A stretch of DNA of 57,020 bases, taken from the NCBI RefSeq assembly GCF_900129125.1, contig NZ_FQVJ01000026.1:1-57020 (forward strand). Reading direction: 5' to 3'. How positions within the stretch are numbered: the stretch's first letter is position 1; every line of letters begins with the position of its first letter. This DNA comes from Acidocella aminolytica 101 = DSM 11237 (GTDB lineage Bacteria; Pseudomonadota; Alphaproteobacteria; Acetobacterales; Acetobacteraceae). The translations under genes and the position numbers were made by a program. The notes under the pieces are model-generated. The model saw nothing but the letters and a program-made list of their open reading frames with translations, was not told the DNA's origin and did no database searches. Positions 46,152 to 54,380 of the stretch are shown here, piece by piece.

Positions 46152-47936
46152 ATGCAGGAAAGAAACGACAAAAACGCACCTCAGAGCGGCGTTGGCCGCC
46201 GCACTGTGCTCGGTAGCCTCGGTGCGGGTCTGGGGGCTGTTGGTCTTGCCGGGCGGCCCGTCGGCGCTGCGGTGCCAGAGCTTACTCCAAAGCCCGCCGC
46301 GCCTTCGGCGCCGTTTCCGGCCAGCCGCAGCGCGCCGCTTGGCCGCCCCTATAATATGATACTTATCACAACCGATGAAGAAGCCTATCATCTGCGCCCA
46401 GCTGACGGGTACAGCACACCAGCGCGCGCCGAATTACAGCGCCGGGGAACAAGTTTCCTCAATCACTATATCGCCTCGGCCATGTGCACGCCCTCACGCG
46501 GTGTCATGTATTCTGGCCAACCACCCCAGATAAACGGAGTGTTTGACCAGATGGAGACGGGCTATGTGCCGAGCCTACGCACAGACCGACCGAGCATCGG
46601 CACTGTGTTTCGCGAACTTGGCTACCATACCGCCTATTTCGGTAAATTCGAGCTGCGGCGCAGCATCGTCGCGCCTAACCCGGACATAAATTACAGCAGC
46701 GCGCTCAGCGCCTATGGTTTTGATAGTTTCTCGCCGGACGGCGACAAGATCGGTACACCCGACCAAGGGTACGATACGGACATCTTCACCGCAGGCGAAG
46801 CGATCCGCTGGATGCGCACGCATGGCCAAGCACTGAACGCGCAGAATATTCCTTGGCTACTAGTGGTGAGTTTTGTTTCGCCACACGACATCATGTATGC
46901 TGATGTCAACCAGCCTGGCCAGAATGTGCAAACCTCGCAAACCGGCGGGACGCTTACCCCACCGCCAGCCGATGGCATATTCGCGACACGCTGGACCTTC
47001 CCGCCCTCACCCAGCGCGCTAGAGCCGCTGGACAAGCCCGGCCGTCCTCCCGCCCAACTTGCCTATAATAAAGGCTGGTCGGCTTGGCTTGGGCAGATTC
47101 CGCCGGGAGAGAGCGCGATGTGGAACGATTATTATAATTTCTACCTCAACCTCATACGCGACAATGACAACACGCTGCAGACCGTGCTCGACACCCTCTC
47201 AGCGCTGGATCTATGGCCTACGACGGCTGTTGTGCGCACAGCGCACCATGGCGAGCTAGGCGGCGCACATGGAGGGTTACGCGGCAAAGGGCCGATGCCC
47301 TATGAGCAGGAAACGCATGTACCTATGGTCGTGGTCCATCCTGAATATCCCGGCGGCCGCAGTTGCAAGGCAGTGACGAGCCATATTGACTTGATAACGA
47401 CACTCGCGGGCCTCACCAACGCGCCAGCGTCGCGCCGCACCGCCGCGCTTGCCGGTTTGCCCGGGCTTGATTTCAGTACCCTGCTGAAAAATCCAGAACA
47501 AGCTGCCTACACGACCCTGCGCGAAGGGGCGCTATTCAATTATGTCGGACTGTGGACCGTTGATGCCGCCTACATGACGAACACCGCATGGGATCTTAGC
47601 AAAGGGCAGACCGTGCCACCCTTCGGCGCTCTGCGACCGTCGCTGACGCCACGCGGCTTTCTCAGCTTCTGCTTTGACGGGCGGTACAAATTTGCCCGCT
47701 ATTACGCACCGGACAATTTCAACACCCCCACGAGCTTCGGGGCGCTGGTCAAACATAACGATCTTGAGCTCTATGATCTCGCTAATGATCCCGACGAAAT
47801 GCATAATCTCGCTACCGCTCCGGACGCCAGACGCGACCTCATTATGGCCAATAATGAGCTGTTGAATCGACTGATGGAGCGCGAGGTCGGCGAAAATGAT
47901 GGCAGCTTCCTCCCCGCGGCGCTGCGGCAAGCATAA
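46152..47936 (+). CDS. Tat-exported type I sulfatase
   Basis: 594-aa sulfatase of the alkaline-phosphatase superfamily. A twin-arginine leader (GVGRRTVLGSLGAGLGAVG, residues 14-32) sends it folded to the periplasm. The activation motif CTPSRG places the residue to be oxidised to formylglycine at Cys112; Asp75 (ITTDEE), FVSPHD and AHHGELGGAHGG provide metal and sulfate ligands. It needs a formylglycine-generating enzyme, not found in this window. The substrate is unknown (alkyl, aryl or choline sulfate). AAGGAGG stands 8 bases before the ATG. Confidence 0.9.
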   Translation: MQERNDKNAPQSGVGRRTVLGSLGAGLGAVGLAGRPVGAAVPELTPKPAAPSAPFPASRSAPLGRPYNMILITTDEEAYHLRPADGYSTPARAELQRRGTSFLNHYIASAMCTPSRGVMYSGQPPQINGVFDQMETGYVPSLRTDRPSIGTVFRELGYHTAYFGKFELRRSIVAPNPDINYSSALSAYGFDSFSPDGDKIGTPDQGYDTDIFTAGEAIRWMRTHGQALNAQNIPWLLVVSFVSPHDIMYADVNQPGQNVQTSQTGGTLTPPPADGIFATRWTFPPSPSALEPLDKPGRPPAQLAYNKGWSAWLGQIPPGESAMWNDYYNFYLNLIRDNDNTLQTVLDTLSALDLWPTTAVVRTAHHGELGGAHGGLRGKGPMPYEQETHVPMVVVHPEYPGGRSCKAVTSHIDLITTLAGLTNAPASRRTAALAGLPGLDFSTLLKNPEQAAYTTLREGALFNYVGLWTVDAAYMTNTAWDLSKGQTVPPFGALRPSLTPRGFLSFCFDGRYKFARYYAPDNFNTPTSFGALVKHNDLELYDLANDPDEMHNLATAPDARRDLIMANNELLNRLMEREVGENDGSFLPAALRQA

Positions 47937-48731
47937 GGAGGAACTGCTTGTCCACGGCATGGGTATCTGCGCCTTGGTAAGGTACGGCCGTCAGCCCCCC
48001 ATGCCCTGCTCTTTTCCGGTAAATTCAAATATGATCCGAACGTTATGGCTGGATAGTTCAGGCGCTCTATGGGGAGGTTCTGGTGCCTGCTCACATTAAC
48101 ACGGCATTCATGTTCGTTAGAAGCACTGCTCCAGGCTTTGCTCGTCCACCTGCTCCAGAAGCCGGACGCGGCATCCGGCTGACGCTTCGCCCTTGCCGAA
48201 AAGAGATTGCGGGTGGCAATCGTTGCCATGAACCGCTTTCCGCGCCAATATAGCCGCCGGGTCAGTGGCGCACATCCGTTGCCCGCGTCAGCCTGGCTAG
48301 CCTCATGACCAGCCGCTAAGATACAAAGAATAGAATGCTGGACCGGACAATTCTCCTGCCTACGCGATAGCGAGGTTTCCCGTTGGCTGTCCGGCGCTAA
48401 ATTCTCAGGGCAGTTGCGTCGGCAGGCCGTAGCCACCGAGGCCGAGCACGTCCACTTCTTCCTGGTCATCTCGCAGTCAATGGACGAGATCATACTGGGC
48501 GAAGATGACCGGGGCCACGACTTCCGCGTCTCGCTTCTGCTTCGCCAAAAAAGTCATAGCAGCGGCGCCGAACTGATCGCGCTGACCATCGTGATCGGCC
48601 TCGGCCTCATGGACAGAGCCTATATCTTCGCACTCACACTCTCTCATTGGCCCGTCATTCGCACCAACCTCGCTGCCACTGCGCGCGACTGAAAGAGATG
48701 CAACCTGGCGGATCAAAGCCGGCCTCCCGGC
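47937..48731. other. 795-base stretch after the sulfatase, probably decayed
   Basis: AAGGAGG lies directly after the sulfatase stop (47936-47942) and a TTG follows at suitable spacing, but it opens only 10 codons: perhaps the start of a lost operon partner. Further on a 92-codon plus-strand frame (48414-48692, AELIALTIVIGLGLMDRAYI) has a hydrophobic C-terminal half but no family I recognise and no ribosome-binding site. I see no intact gene. Confidence 0.45.
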
Positions 48732-49676
48732 TCAGTCCACTTCCTTTCGCGCGGCTCGGCGGATGGCCTGCGGCGGAACGCCATGGAGCTTGACGAAAGC
48801 TCGGCGCATCCGCTCGGGATCGGTGAATCCCACGCCGCGTGCGATTTGCTCGACCGGCTCCGCCCCATCCCGCAGCCGCAGGCGCGCGGCCTCGACGCGC
48901 AGACGTTCGACAGCGCGGGCAGGCGTTTCCCCCGTCTCCCGACGGAAGGCACGGCTGAATTGCCGCGGGCTAAGATGCGCGGCCTCGGCCAGACGCTCCA
49001 CGCCCAGCTGCTCTGACAGATGATCCCGCGCGAAGGCGAGCGCAAGGCGAATGCGATCTGTCGCTGGCTCCATCTCCGACAACGAAGAGAACTGCGACTG
49101 TCCTCCCGAGCGCCGATGGTAGACGACAAGTTCGCGCGCGACCCCACGCGCCACCTCGATCCCGTGGTCAGCTTCGATCAGTGCCAGGGCGAGATCTATG
49201 CCTGCCGTTATCCCGGCCGAGGTCCAAACGCCACGATCGGCGATGAAGATGTGATCAGCCTCGACCCTGACTGCTGGATACTCCCGCTGCAGCAGATGCG
49301 CGACCCTCCAATGCGTTGTCGCCCGGCGCCCCGCCAGCAGCCCTACCTCCGCCAGCAGAAACGCACCGGTGCAGACGCTGGCGATACGTACTGTCTCCTG
49401 CGCAAGCGCGCGCACCGCGGCGACCTGGCCGGGCGCCCGCATCGGCGTGATGTCTCCTCCGACGACGATAAGCGTGTCCAGCGCGACTTCTTTTGCTGCA
49501 CGGCTTTCTACCAGGGCTCCGCCACTGCCGCGCACCAAGCCACCTGCCTGCGACAGGGCCTCCAGTTCATAGAGTGGCCGGCCGGCGATCCTGGCAACCG
49601 CCTCGAATGCGCCGAAGGGCCCAGCGAAATCCAGGATCTGGTGGCCTGGGTAGAGAAAGAATCCGATCCTATGCAT
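48732..49676 (-). CDS. GlxA-family regulator (DJ-1/PfpI sensor plus AraC DNA-binding domain)
   Basis: 314 aa. Residues 1-185 form a DJ-1/PfpI domain (IGFFLYPGHQILDFAGPFGAFE; ASVCTGAFLLAEVGLLAGRRATTHW), used as ligand sensor; residues about 205-310 an AraC helix-turn-helix (LAEAAHLSPRQFSRAFRRETGETP; ARGVGFTDPERMRRAFVKLHGVPPQ). ATG 49676 chosen since the family starts with this strand; a longer in-frame reading from 49772 crosses the divergent promoter. Divergent from the DJ-1-family enzyme gene at 49756 with an inverted repeat between. Confidence 0.88.
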   Translation of the reverse strand: MHRIGFFLYPGHQILDFAGPFGAFEAVARIAGRPLYELEALSQAGGLVRGSGGALVESRAAKEVALDTLIVVGGDITPMRAPGQVAAVRALAQETVRIASVCTGAFLLAEVGLLAGRRATTHWRVAHLLQREYPAVRVEADHIFIADRGVWTSAGITAGIDLALALIEADHGIEVARGVARELVVYHRRSGGQSQFSSLSEMEPATDRIRLALAFARDHLSEQLGVERLAEAAHLSPRQFSRAFRRETGETPARAVERLRVEAARLRLRDGAEPVEQIARGVGFTDPERMRRAFVKLHGVPPQAIRRAARKEVD

Positions 49677-49677
49677 G

Positions 49678-49698
49678 ATATCCCAAATTAAGGGATAT
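49678..49698. promoter_or_regulatory. Operator candidate between GlxA regulator and DJ-1 gene
   Basis: ATATCCC-N7-GGGATAT, a perfect 7-bp-arm dyad, one base upstream of the GlxA regulator ATG and 57 bases before the divergent DJ-1-family start. Position suits autoregulation. Confidence 0.5.
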
Positions 49699-49755
49699 AC
49701 GTCATTTAAGCCACAAACTTTTTCCGCCACTTTCGTCGGTAAAAGGAGACTTACT

Positions 49756-50439
49756 ATGACACATGTCGTCATCCCCCTCTACGAAGGAGTGACACCGCTC
49801 GACTTCACGGGCCCTTATCAACTCCTCCGCGTCTTGCCGGAGATGGATATCACGTTGGCTTCAATCAGCCGGAAAGAAATCGTCGCAGACGGGCTGACTT
49901 TCGGCGCGCTCAACGATCTGGAGAGGATAGATTCCTGTGACATCCTCCTCGTTCCCGGCGGCCTCGGCTGCATTGCGGCGCTGGAGACCCCGCGGTTCCT
50001 CGCCGCAATCCGGCGTCTCGCTGAAGGCGCAACCTATGTCACCTCGGTCTGCACTGGCTCACTGATCCTCGCCGCAGCTGGGCTGCTGGATGGCCGCCGA
50101 GCAGCCTGCCACTGGGCCTTCAGGGGCCTGCTTGCGGCATTCGGGGCGATCCCGGACGCTGGCCGGGTGGTACGCGACGGCAACCGCATTACCGGTGGCG
50201 GCGTAACTGCAGGAATCGACTTCGCCCTCTCGCTAATTGCCGAGTTACGCGGGAAAGAGGCCGCGCAGGGCGCTCAGCTTCTGCTGGAATACGCGCCAGA
50301 ACCACCCTTTGCGGCGGGTTTGCCGGAAACGGCGCCACAGGCCGTCATGGATGCGATCAATGCCCGCCTCTCCAACGCCATTGGCGATGCCGAACGACGC
50401 ATCGCGATCGTCGCCGAACAGGTGCGGCAAGCCGGCTGA
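49756..50439 (+). CDS. DJ-1/PfpI-family protein, isonitrile-hydratase-like (copy 1)
   Basis: 227 aa, single DJ-1/PfpI domain. IPLYEGVTPLDFTGPYQLL near the start and TSVCTGSLILAAAGLLDGRR with the nucleophile Cys are as in isonitrile hydratase InhA; GGGVTAGIDFALSLIAEL is also shared. That enzyme hydrates isonitriles to N-formamides; whether this one does is unproven. ATG 49756 is preceded by AAAAGGAG. Close paralogue at 53601-54299. Followed by an SDR gene on the same strand. Confidence 0.82.
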   Translation: MTHVVIPLYEGVTPLDFTGPYQLLRVLPEMDITLASISRKEIVADGLTFGALNDLERIDSCDILLVPGGLGCIAALETPRFLAAIRRLAEGATYVTSVCTGSLILAAAGLLDGRRAACHWAFRGLLAAFGAIPDAGRVVRDGNRITGGGVTAGIDFALSLIAELRGKEAAQGAQLLLEYAPEPPFAAGLPETAPQAVMDAINARLSNAIGDAERRIAIVAEQVRQAG

Positions 50440-50466
50440 TATCTTTGCTTCGAAAGGAATATGAAC

Positions 50467-51210
50467 ATGAGACTGAAGGACAAAACCGCCCTCATCACCG
50501 GTGGTACCAGCGGCATTGGCCTAGCCACCGCGAAGCTCTTCCTCCGCGAAGGCGCGCGTGTGGCCGTCACCGGGCGCGATACCAGCCGCTTCGAGGCGGT
50601 GCGCGCCGAGCTTGGCGAAGAGGCGCTGATCCTGCATGCCGACGTCAGGTCGGTCGCGGATATGCAGGCGGCCAGCAAGGAAGTCGCGAAAGCCTTCGGT
50701 GAACTCGATATCTTCTTCGCCAATGCCGGCATCGCCTATGGCACCCCACTCGCCGAGACCGACGAGGCGCGTTACGACGAGATCATGGATATCGACGTCA
50801 AGGGCGTCTTCTTCTCCATGCAGACCGTGGCCCCGATCCTCCGTCACGGCGCCTCGGTCATCCTGACCACCTCGTTCATCATCCATGTGGGCCGGCCTGG
50901 CCTTTCCCTGCTCTCGGCCGCCAAGGCAGCTGTGCGGTCCCTCGCACGAACCTGGTCTCGCGAATTTATGGATCGAACGATCCGCGTCAACACCATCAGT
51001 CCTGGTTTTATCGACACGCCACTGATCGGTCGGCATCGCAGCCCGGAAGAGCTTCAGGCGTTCCGCGACAAAGCCGCTGCGACGGTACCCATCGGACGTA
51101 TAGGGAAAGCGGAGGACATTGCCGCCGCGGCGCTCTATCTGGCCAGCGACGAGTCCAGCTACGTCGTCGGCGCGAAACTGGTCGTAGATGGCGGTGTCTC
51201 GCAGATTTAA
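50467..51210 (+). CDS. SDR-family protein with altered active site
   Basis: 247-aa classical-size short-chain dehydrogenase/reductase. The cofactor motif ALITGGTSGIGLATA and FFANAGIAYG are intact, as are the catalytic Ser136 (ILTTSFI) and Lys153 (SAAKAAV). The catalytic Tyr is Leu149 (LLSAAK where YxxxK is expected) and the tetrad Asn is Asp (DIDVKGVFF where N-x-K-G is usual). So either it does not reduce carbonyls or it uses another acid. Start at 50467, which AAAGGA fits better than the ATG at 50461. Co-directional with the DJ-1 gene (27-base gap). Confidence 0.85.
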   Translation: MRLKDKTALITGGTSGIGLATAKLFLREGARVAVTGRDTSRFEAVRAELGEEALILHADVRSVADMQAASKEVAKAFGELDIFFANAGIAYGTPLAETDEARYDEIMDIDVKGVFFSMQTVAPILRHGASVILTTSFIIHVGRPGLSLLSAAKAAVRSLARTWSREFMDRTIRVNTISPGFIDTPLIGRHRSPEELQAFRDKAAATVPIGRIGKAEDIAAAALYLASDESSYVVGAKLVVDGGVSQI

Positions 51211-51253
51211 GGCTGAGCCATGGTAGCAGGCAAAATGCCCGCAAGCTTCTCCT

Positions 51254-52675
51254 CTATCTTTCAGCACGCCTGACATCGTCCAAACGGCGCGGCAACCGGC
51301 GTGCGGCGAGGAAAACACCGGCCTGGAGCATACAAAGAAGCAGAAAGGCCCAGGCGTAAGCGCTTGTTACCGCCGGGCCGGAACCATGCGCCCCCAGCCT
51401 CCAGGCGAGGAGTGTCGCGCAAAGCGTTGTCATGATCGGCCCGCCGAGGCGCTGAGCGATGTTCAGCGAGGTGGTTGCCATGGGCAGATCTTGCTTGGAG
51501 ATAGCAGCATACGCAGCGGTCATGGATGGCAAGCCGACAGCGCTCATGCCCAAGCCCCGCAGGAACAGCGCGGGGATTAGTATGAACAGGTTGAGCCCGT
51601 GGAGCGCCAGATAAAGAAACGCCATCGTGGCTATGAAACCCAGCAGAGCACCGCCCGCCGATAGGGCACGGATGCCAAACCTGTCGGTTAGTGCACCCAT
51701 CTGCGGATAAGTCACCATCATGCCCAGCCCGAGCGGCGCCAGCATCCAGCCCATCTCGGCGGGCGCGCGGCCGCAAGCCTGAATCAGAAAGGCGGGGATG
51801 AGCATTTGCCCCGCGAATTGTATGCCGTTCGAGAGGAACTGCGTTATGACGGCGGCCGAAAACACCCGAATCTTGAACAGCCGCAGATCAACCAACGCCG
51901 CATCTCCTTTGCCCCGCGCCGTCCAGAGAAAACATGAAATCATGATGACACCGGAAGCGAGGGTTGCACGACCCGTCATCCGACCGATCTTGTCCGCACC
52001 ATAGAGGCACAGCGCCAATCCCGGCGAAAGCAATACAAGGCCCAACCAGTCCAGCTTCTTATGAGCGACCTCTTCCCGGTCTCGCGGCAGGAACAGGAAC
52101 GCCAAAAGAAAAGCGAGCGTCCCAACCGGCAAATTGACCAAAAAGAGCCAGCGCCATGACGCATATTGCAGGATGGCACCGGCAATGATCGGACCAAAGA
52201 CCGGCGCCAGAAGAACCGGGAGCGCCATGTAACCAGCCACGCGCGCCATATGTCTGCCAGCCGCCTTGGCGATCATCATCTGTGCCATAGGGGCAAGTAG
52301 CCCGCCGCTGATGCCCTGAAAAACGCGGAACGCGATCAAGGCATCCGCTGACCAAGCCAACCCGCACAGCGCCGAGGACAAGGTGAAGCCCGCAAAACAC
52401 CAAAGGTAAAGCGATTTCGCACCGATGCGGCCAACCAGCCATCCATTCAGCGGCAGTGCCAGGGCTAATGCCAAAAGATAGCCGCTGGTGACCCACTGAA
52501 TGATTGAGAAACTTGCGTGCAGATCTGCTGCCAGACTCGACAGGGACACATTGACGATGGTGGCATCGAGTTGCGCCAGCAGACCGCCAAACAAGGCGAC
52601 GGCGGCAATTCTCCATACCGAAGGATCGAGTTGCGTATCCTTCGCGACGTCTTCCGAGGCCGGGCCTTGGGGCAT
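51254..52675 (-). CDS. DHA2-type MFS exporter (EmrB/QacA-like)
   Basis: 473 aa, about 14 membrane helices. LLAQLDATIVNVSLSSLAAD (helix 1), GWLVGRIGAKSLYLW (loop 2-3) and SWRWLFLVNLPVG are DHA2 signatures. It starts 3 bases after the stop of the small membrane-protein gene, with no Shine-Dalgarno, implying coupling. Together with the MarR gene upstream on the same strand this is the usual MarR-regulated multidrug export layout. Confidence 0.88.
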   Translation of the reverse strand: MPQGPASEDVAKDTQLDPSVWRIAAVALFGGLLAQLDATIVNVSLSSLAADLHASFSIIQWVTSGYLLALALALPLNGWLVGRIGAKSLYLWCFAGFTLSSALCGLAWSADALIAFRVFQGISGGLLAPMAQMMIAKAAGRHMARVAGYMALPVLLAPVFGPIIAGAILQYASWRWLFLVNLPVGTLAFLLAFLFLPRDREEVAHKKLDWLGLVLLSPGLALCLYGADKIGRMTGRATLASGVIMISCFLWTARGKGDAALVDLRLFKIRVFSAAVITQFLSNGIQFAGQMLIPAFLIQACGRAPAEMGWMLAPLGLGMMVTYPQMGALTDRFGIRALSAGGALLGFIATMAFLYLALHGLNLFILIPALFLRGLGMSAVGLPSMTAAYAAISKQDLPMATTSLNIAQRLGGPIMTTLCATLLAWRLGAHGSGPAVTSAYAWAFLLLCMLQAGVFLAARRLPRRLDDVRRAER

Positions 52676-52678
52676 ACG

Positions 52679-53008
52679 TTATGAATGCTTCGGCGAATGG
52701 CCACCGTGGAAACGCCCGAATGTGCGGGCGGAAAACAGGCCGATCAGCAGAACGCCCGCGCCGGCGGCGATGACCTGATCGGCGGCATGCAGATTGAAAT
52801 TGCCGACGCGAATAAGGAGCAGATAAGCCAAGACAAGGTTCGCAAATCCCCAAAGGACATTGACGGTGGAAGAGGAAAGCCCCTGCCCCGGCGGCTTGGC
52901 GAACGGGCTTTGAAACGCCTGCCCCATCGTGCCGCTGACAAAATGCGGAACGGCATTGGCGAGAAAAACCCCGCCGAACAGATAAGATACGTCATGAAGC
53001 CAATTCAT
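52679..53008 (-). CDS. Small membrane protein of unknown function
   Basis: 109 aa with three to four hydrophobic segments (YLFGGVFLANAVPHFVSGT, VNVLWGFANLVLAYLLLI, VIAAGAGVLLIGLFSA) and a His-rich tail (GRFHGGHSPKHS). I do not know a function. GGGAG precedes the ATG. Forms a unit with the downstream DHA2 exporter and probably the upstream MarR gene. Confidence 0.75.
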   Translation of the reverse strand: MNWLHDVSYLFGGVFLANAVPHFVSGTMGQAFQSPFAKPPGQGLSSSTVNVLWGFANLVLAYLLLIRVGNFNLHAADQVIAAGAGVLLIGLFSARTFGRFHGGHSPKHS

Positions 53009-53076
53009 GATTAAGGGCTCCCTTTCAAAAGATGAATTTCAGCCGCCATATTGGGGTTGGGACTCTGCGCAGTTGC

Positions 53077-53535
53077 CTATTCCGCCTCACCCAGACGCTT
53101 GATCAGCACGACCGCGGACATAAGCGTCTCTCGCTCTGAGGGGGAGAGTTTGGCCATGGCTTCGAGCAGCCATTTCTGTTTCGCGGCACTGCGCCGATGC
53201 CGCGCCTGAATGCCGGCCTCCGTCAAAGCGAACAGAATCTGCCGGCCATCGGTTGGATGCGGATGGCGCGATACCAGCCCCTCACCTTCCAATTCCGCGA
53301 GAGTGGCACCCATGGATTGCGGCTTAACCCCCTCTGCCCGCGCGAGGTCGGCTGTCGTCATCGGGCCGGCTTTATCGAGCCGTGCCAGCACCATGGTCTG
53401 GGACCATGTCAGCCCGTCCGGATTGGTATCGGCACGCAGGCGCCGCAAGAGTTGGCCCACCGCCAGCGAAAGCTCGGTGACGGCCGTTTCAAGAGACGTT
53501 GGCATGTCGTAGGACCGATCCATGTCTAACGTCAT
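53077..53535 (-). CDS. MarR-family transcriptional regulator
   Basis: 152-aa winged-helix regulator: LTWSQTMVLARLDKAGPMTTADLARAEGVKPQSMGATLAELEGEGLVSRHPHPTDGRQILFALTEAG (about 42-108) with the basic wing DGRQ. Three in-frame ATGs exist (53535, 53523, 53505), none with a ribosome-binding site; the first is only 3 bases from the large palindrome, so translation from a short leader is possible. Probably represses itself and the membrane protein/DHA2 exporter. Confidence 0.88.
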   Translation of the reverse strand: MTLDMDRSYDMPTSLETAVTELSLAVGQLLRRLRADTNPDGLTWSQTMVLARLDKAGPMTTADLARAEGVKPQSMGATLAELEGEGLVSRHPHPTDGRQILFALTEAGIQARHRRSAAKQKWLLEAMAKLSPSERETLMSAVVLIKRLGEAE

Positions 53536-53537
53536 AC

Positions 53538-53575
53538 AACACAGCAGTTAAACTTGCAAGTTTAGCTGCTGTGTT
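53538..53575. promoter_or_regulatory. 38-bp palindrome, MarR operator candidate
   Basis: Two 19-base halves, starting AACACAGCAG and ending CTGCTGTGTT, mirror each other with one mismatch (18 of 19 pairs) and no spacer; the core is TAAACTTGCAAGTTTA. It lies immediately upstream of the MarR start and 25 bases from the end of the convergently spaced DJ-1 gene. Length would admit two MarR dimers. Confidence 0.75.
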
Positions 53576-53600
53576 TCAAGCGAAATGAACTAACACTCCT

Positions 53601-54299
53601 TCAAGCCCGCCCCGCACCCAAACGTCTCGCAGCCTCGCGGACTTCTGCTTCGCGGCGGGGCTGAACATACGCCATCTGGCCCCGAAACGCGGCGAGGCTG
53701 CTGGCCGGAGCAGTCTCCGGGCGCCCAGCATCGAACGGCGGCGCAGGCGCATATTCGAGGCCAAGCTGAACGGTCTGCGCCAGTTCCACGCCGCCGATCT
53801 CGGCCAGCACAGCCAATGCGAAATCGATACCAGCCGTTACGCCGCCACCGGTCATAATATTGCCATCACGCACCACCCTCCCGTCATCGGGGACCGCGCC
53901 GAACAACGGCAAAAGATACCTCCAAGCCCAGTGACAGGCGGCGCGTCGGCCAGCCAACAAACCAGCGGCGCCGAGGATCAACGAGCCGGTACAAACCGAG
54001 GTGATATAGCGCGCTGCCAGTCCCAGACGCCGGACCTCGGCAATGAAGGCCGTATCCAGCGCCACTGCGGTCGCGCTGGCGCCGCCTGGTACGCAGATCA
54101 GATCGCACGCGCCAATATCCGCCAGTCGCTTGGTTCCCGCAAAGATCAGCCCTTCGCTCAGCACGTCGCCCCCGGCGGGGCTGGCGATGATCACCTCGCT
54201 GCCCGGCAGGCGTGAAAGAAACTGGTGCGGCCCTGTGAAATCGAGGTGCGTCATACCGGGATAGATGGCGAAAACGATGCGGAAAGGGTGTTCGGTCAT
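53601..54299 (-). CDS. DJ-1/PfpI-family protein, isonitrile-hydratase-like (copy 2)
   Basis: 232 aa, close paralogue of the protein at 49756: TSVCTGSLILGAAGLLAGRR with nucleophile Cys, HWAWRYLLPLFGAVP, VRDGNIMTGGGVTAGIDFAL and LEYAPAPPFDAGRPETAP can be aligned nearly without gaps. IYPGMTHLDFTGPHQFL at the start is the InhA-like substrate loop. Divergent from the second GlxA regulator. Confidence 0.82.
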   Translation of the reverse strand: MTEHPFRIVFAIYPGMTHLDFTGPHQFLSRLPGSEVIIASPAGGDVLSEGLIFAGTKRLADIGACDLICVPGGASATAVALDTAFIAEVRRLGLAARYITSVCTGSLILGAAGLLAGRRAACHWAWRYLLPLFGAVPDDGRVVRDGNIMTGGGVTAGIDFALAVLAEIGGVELAQTVQLGLEYAPAPPFDAGRPETAPASSLAAFRGQMAYVQPRREAEVREAARRLGAGRA

Positions 54300-54311
54300 G
54301 GATGACTCCTG

Positions 54312-54347
54312 ATGCTGACGACAGCATGCCCGAGCCGGTCAATTGAC
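54312..54347. promoter_or_regulatory. Two dyads between DJ-1 copy 2 and GlxA regulator 2
   Basis: ATGCTG-ACGA-CAGCAT (54312-54327) and GTCAATTGAC (54338-54347), both perfect, in the divergent promoter. Neither matches the ATATCCC dyad at the first pair, so the two GlxA regulators probably have separate specificities. Confidence 0.4.
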
Positions 54348-54380
54348 TAAATGACAATGATCCCTCATTTTCTGCCTCCG

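Noticed and set aside
48414-48692. A 92-codon plus-strand frame with a hydrophobic C-terminus
   Set aside because: Could be a gene fragment, but no start signal and no recognised family; left as part of a decayed stretch.
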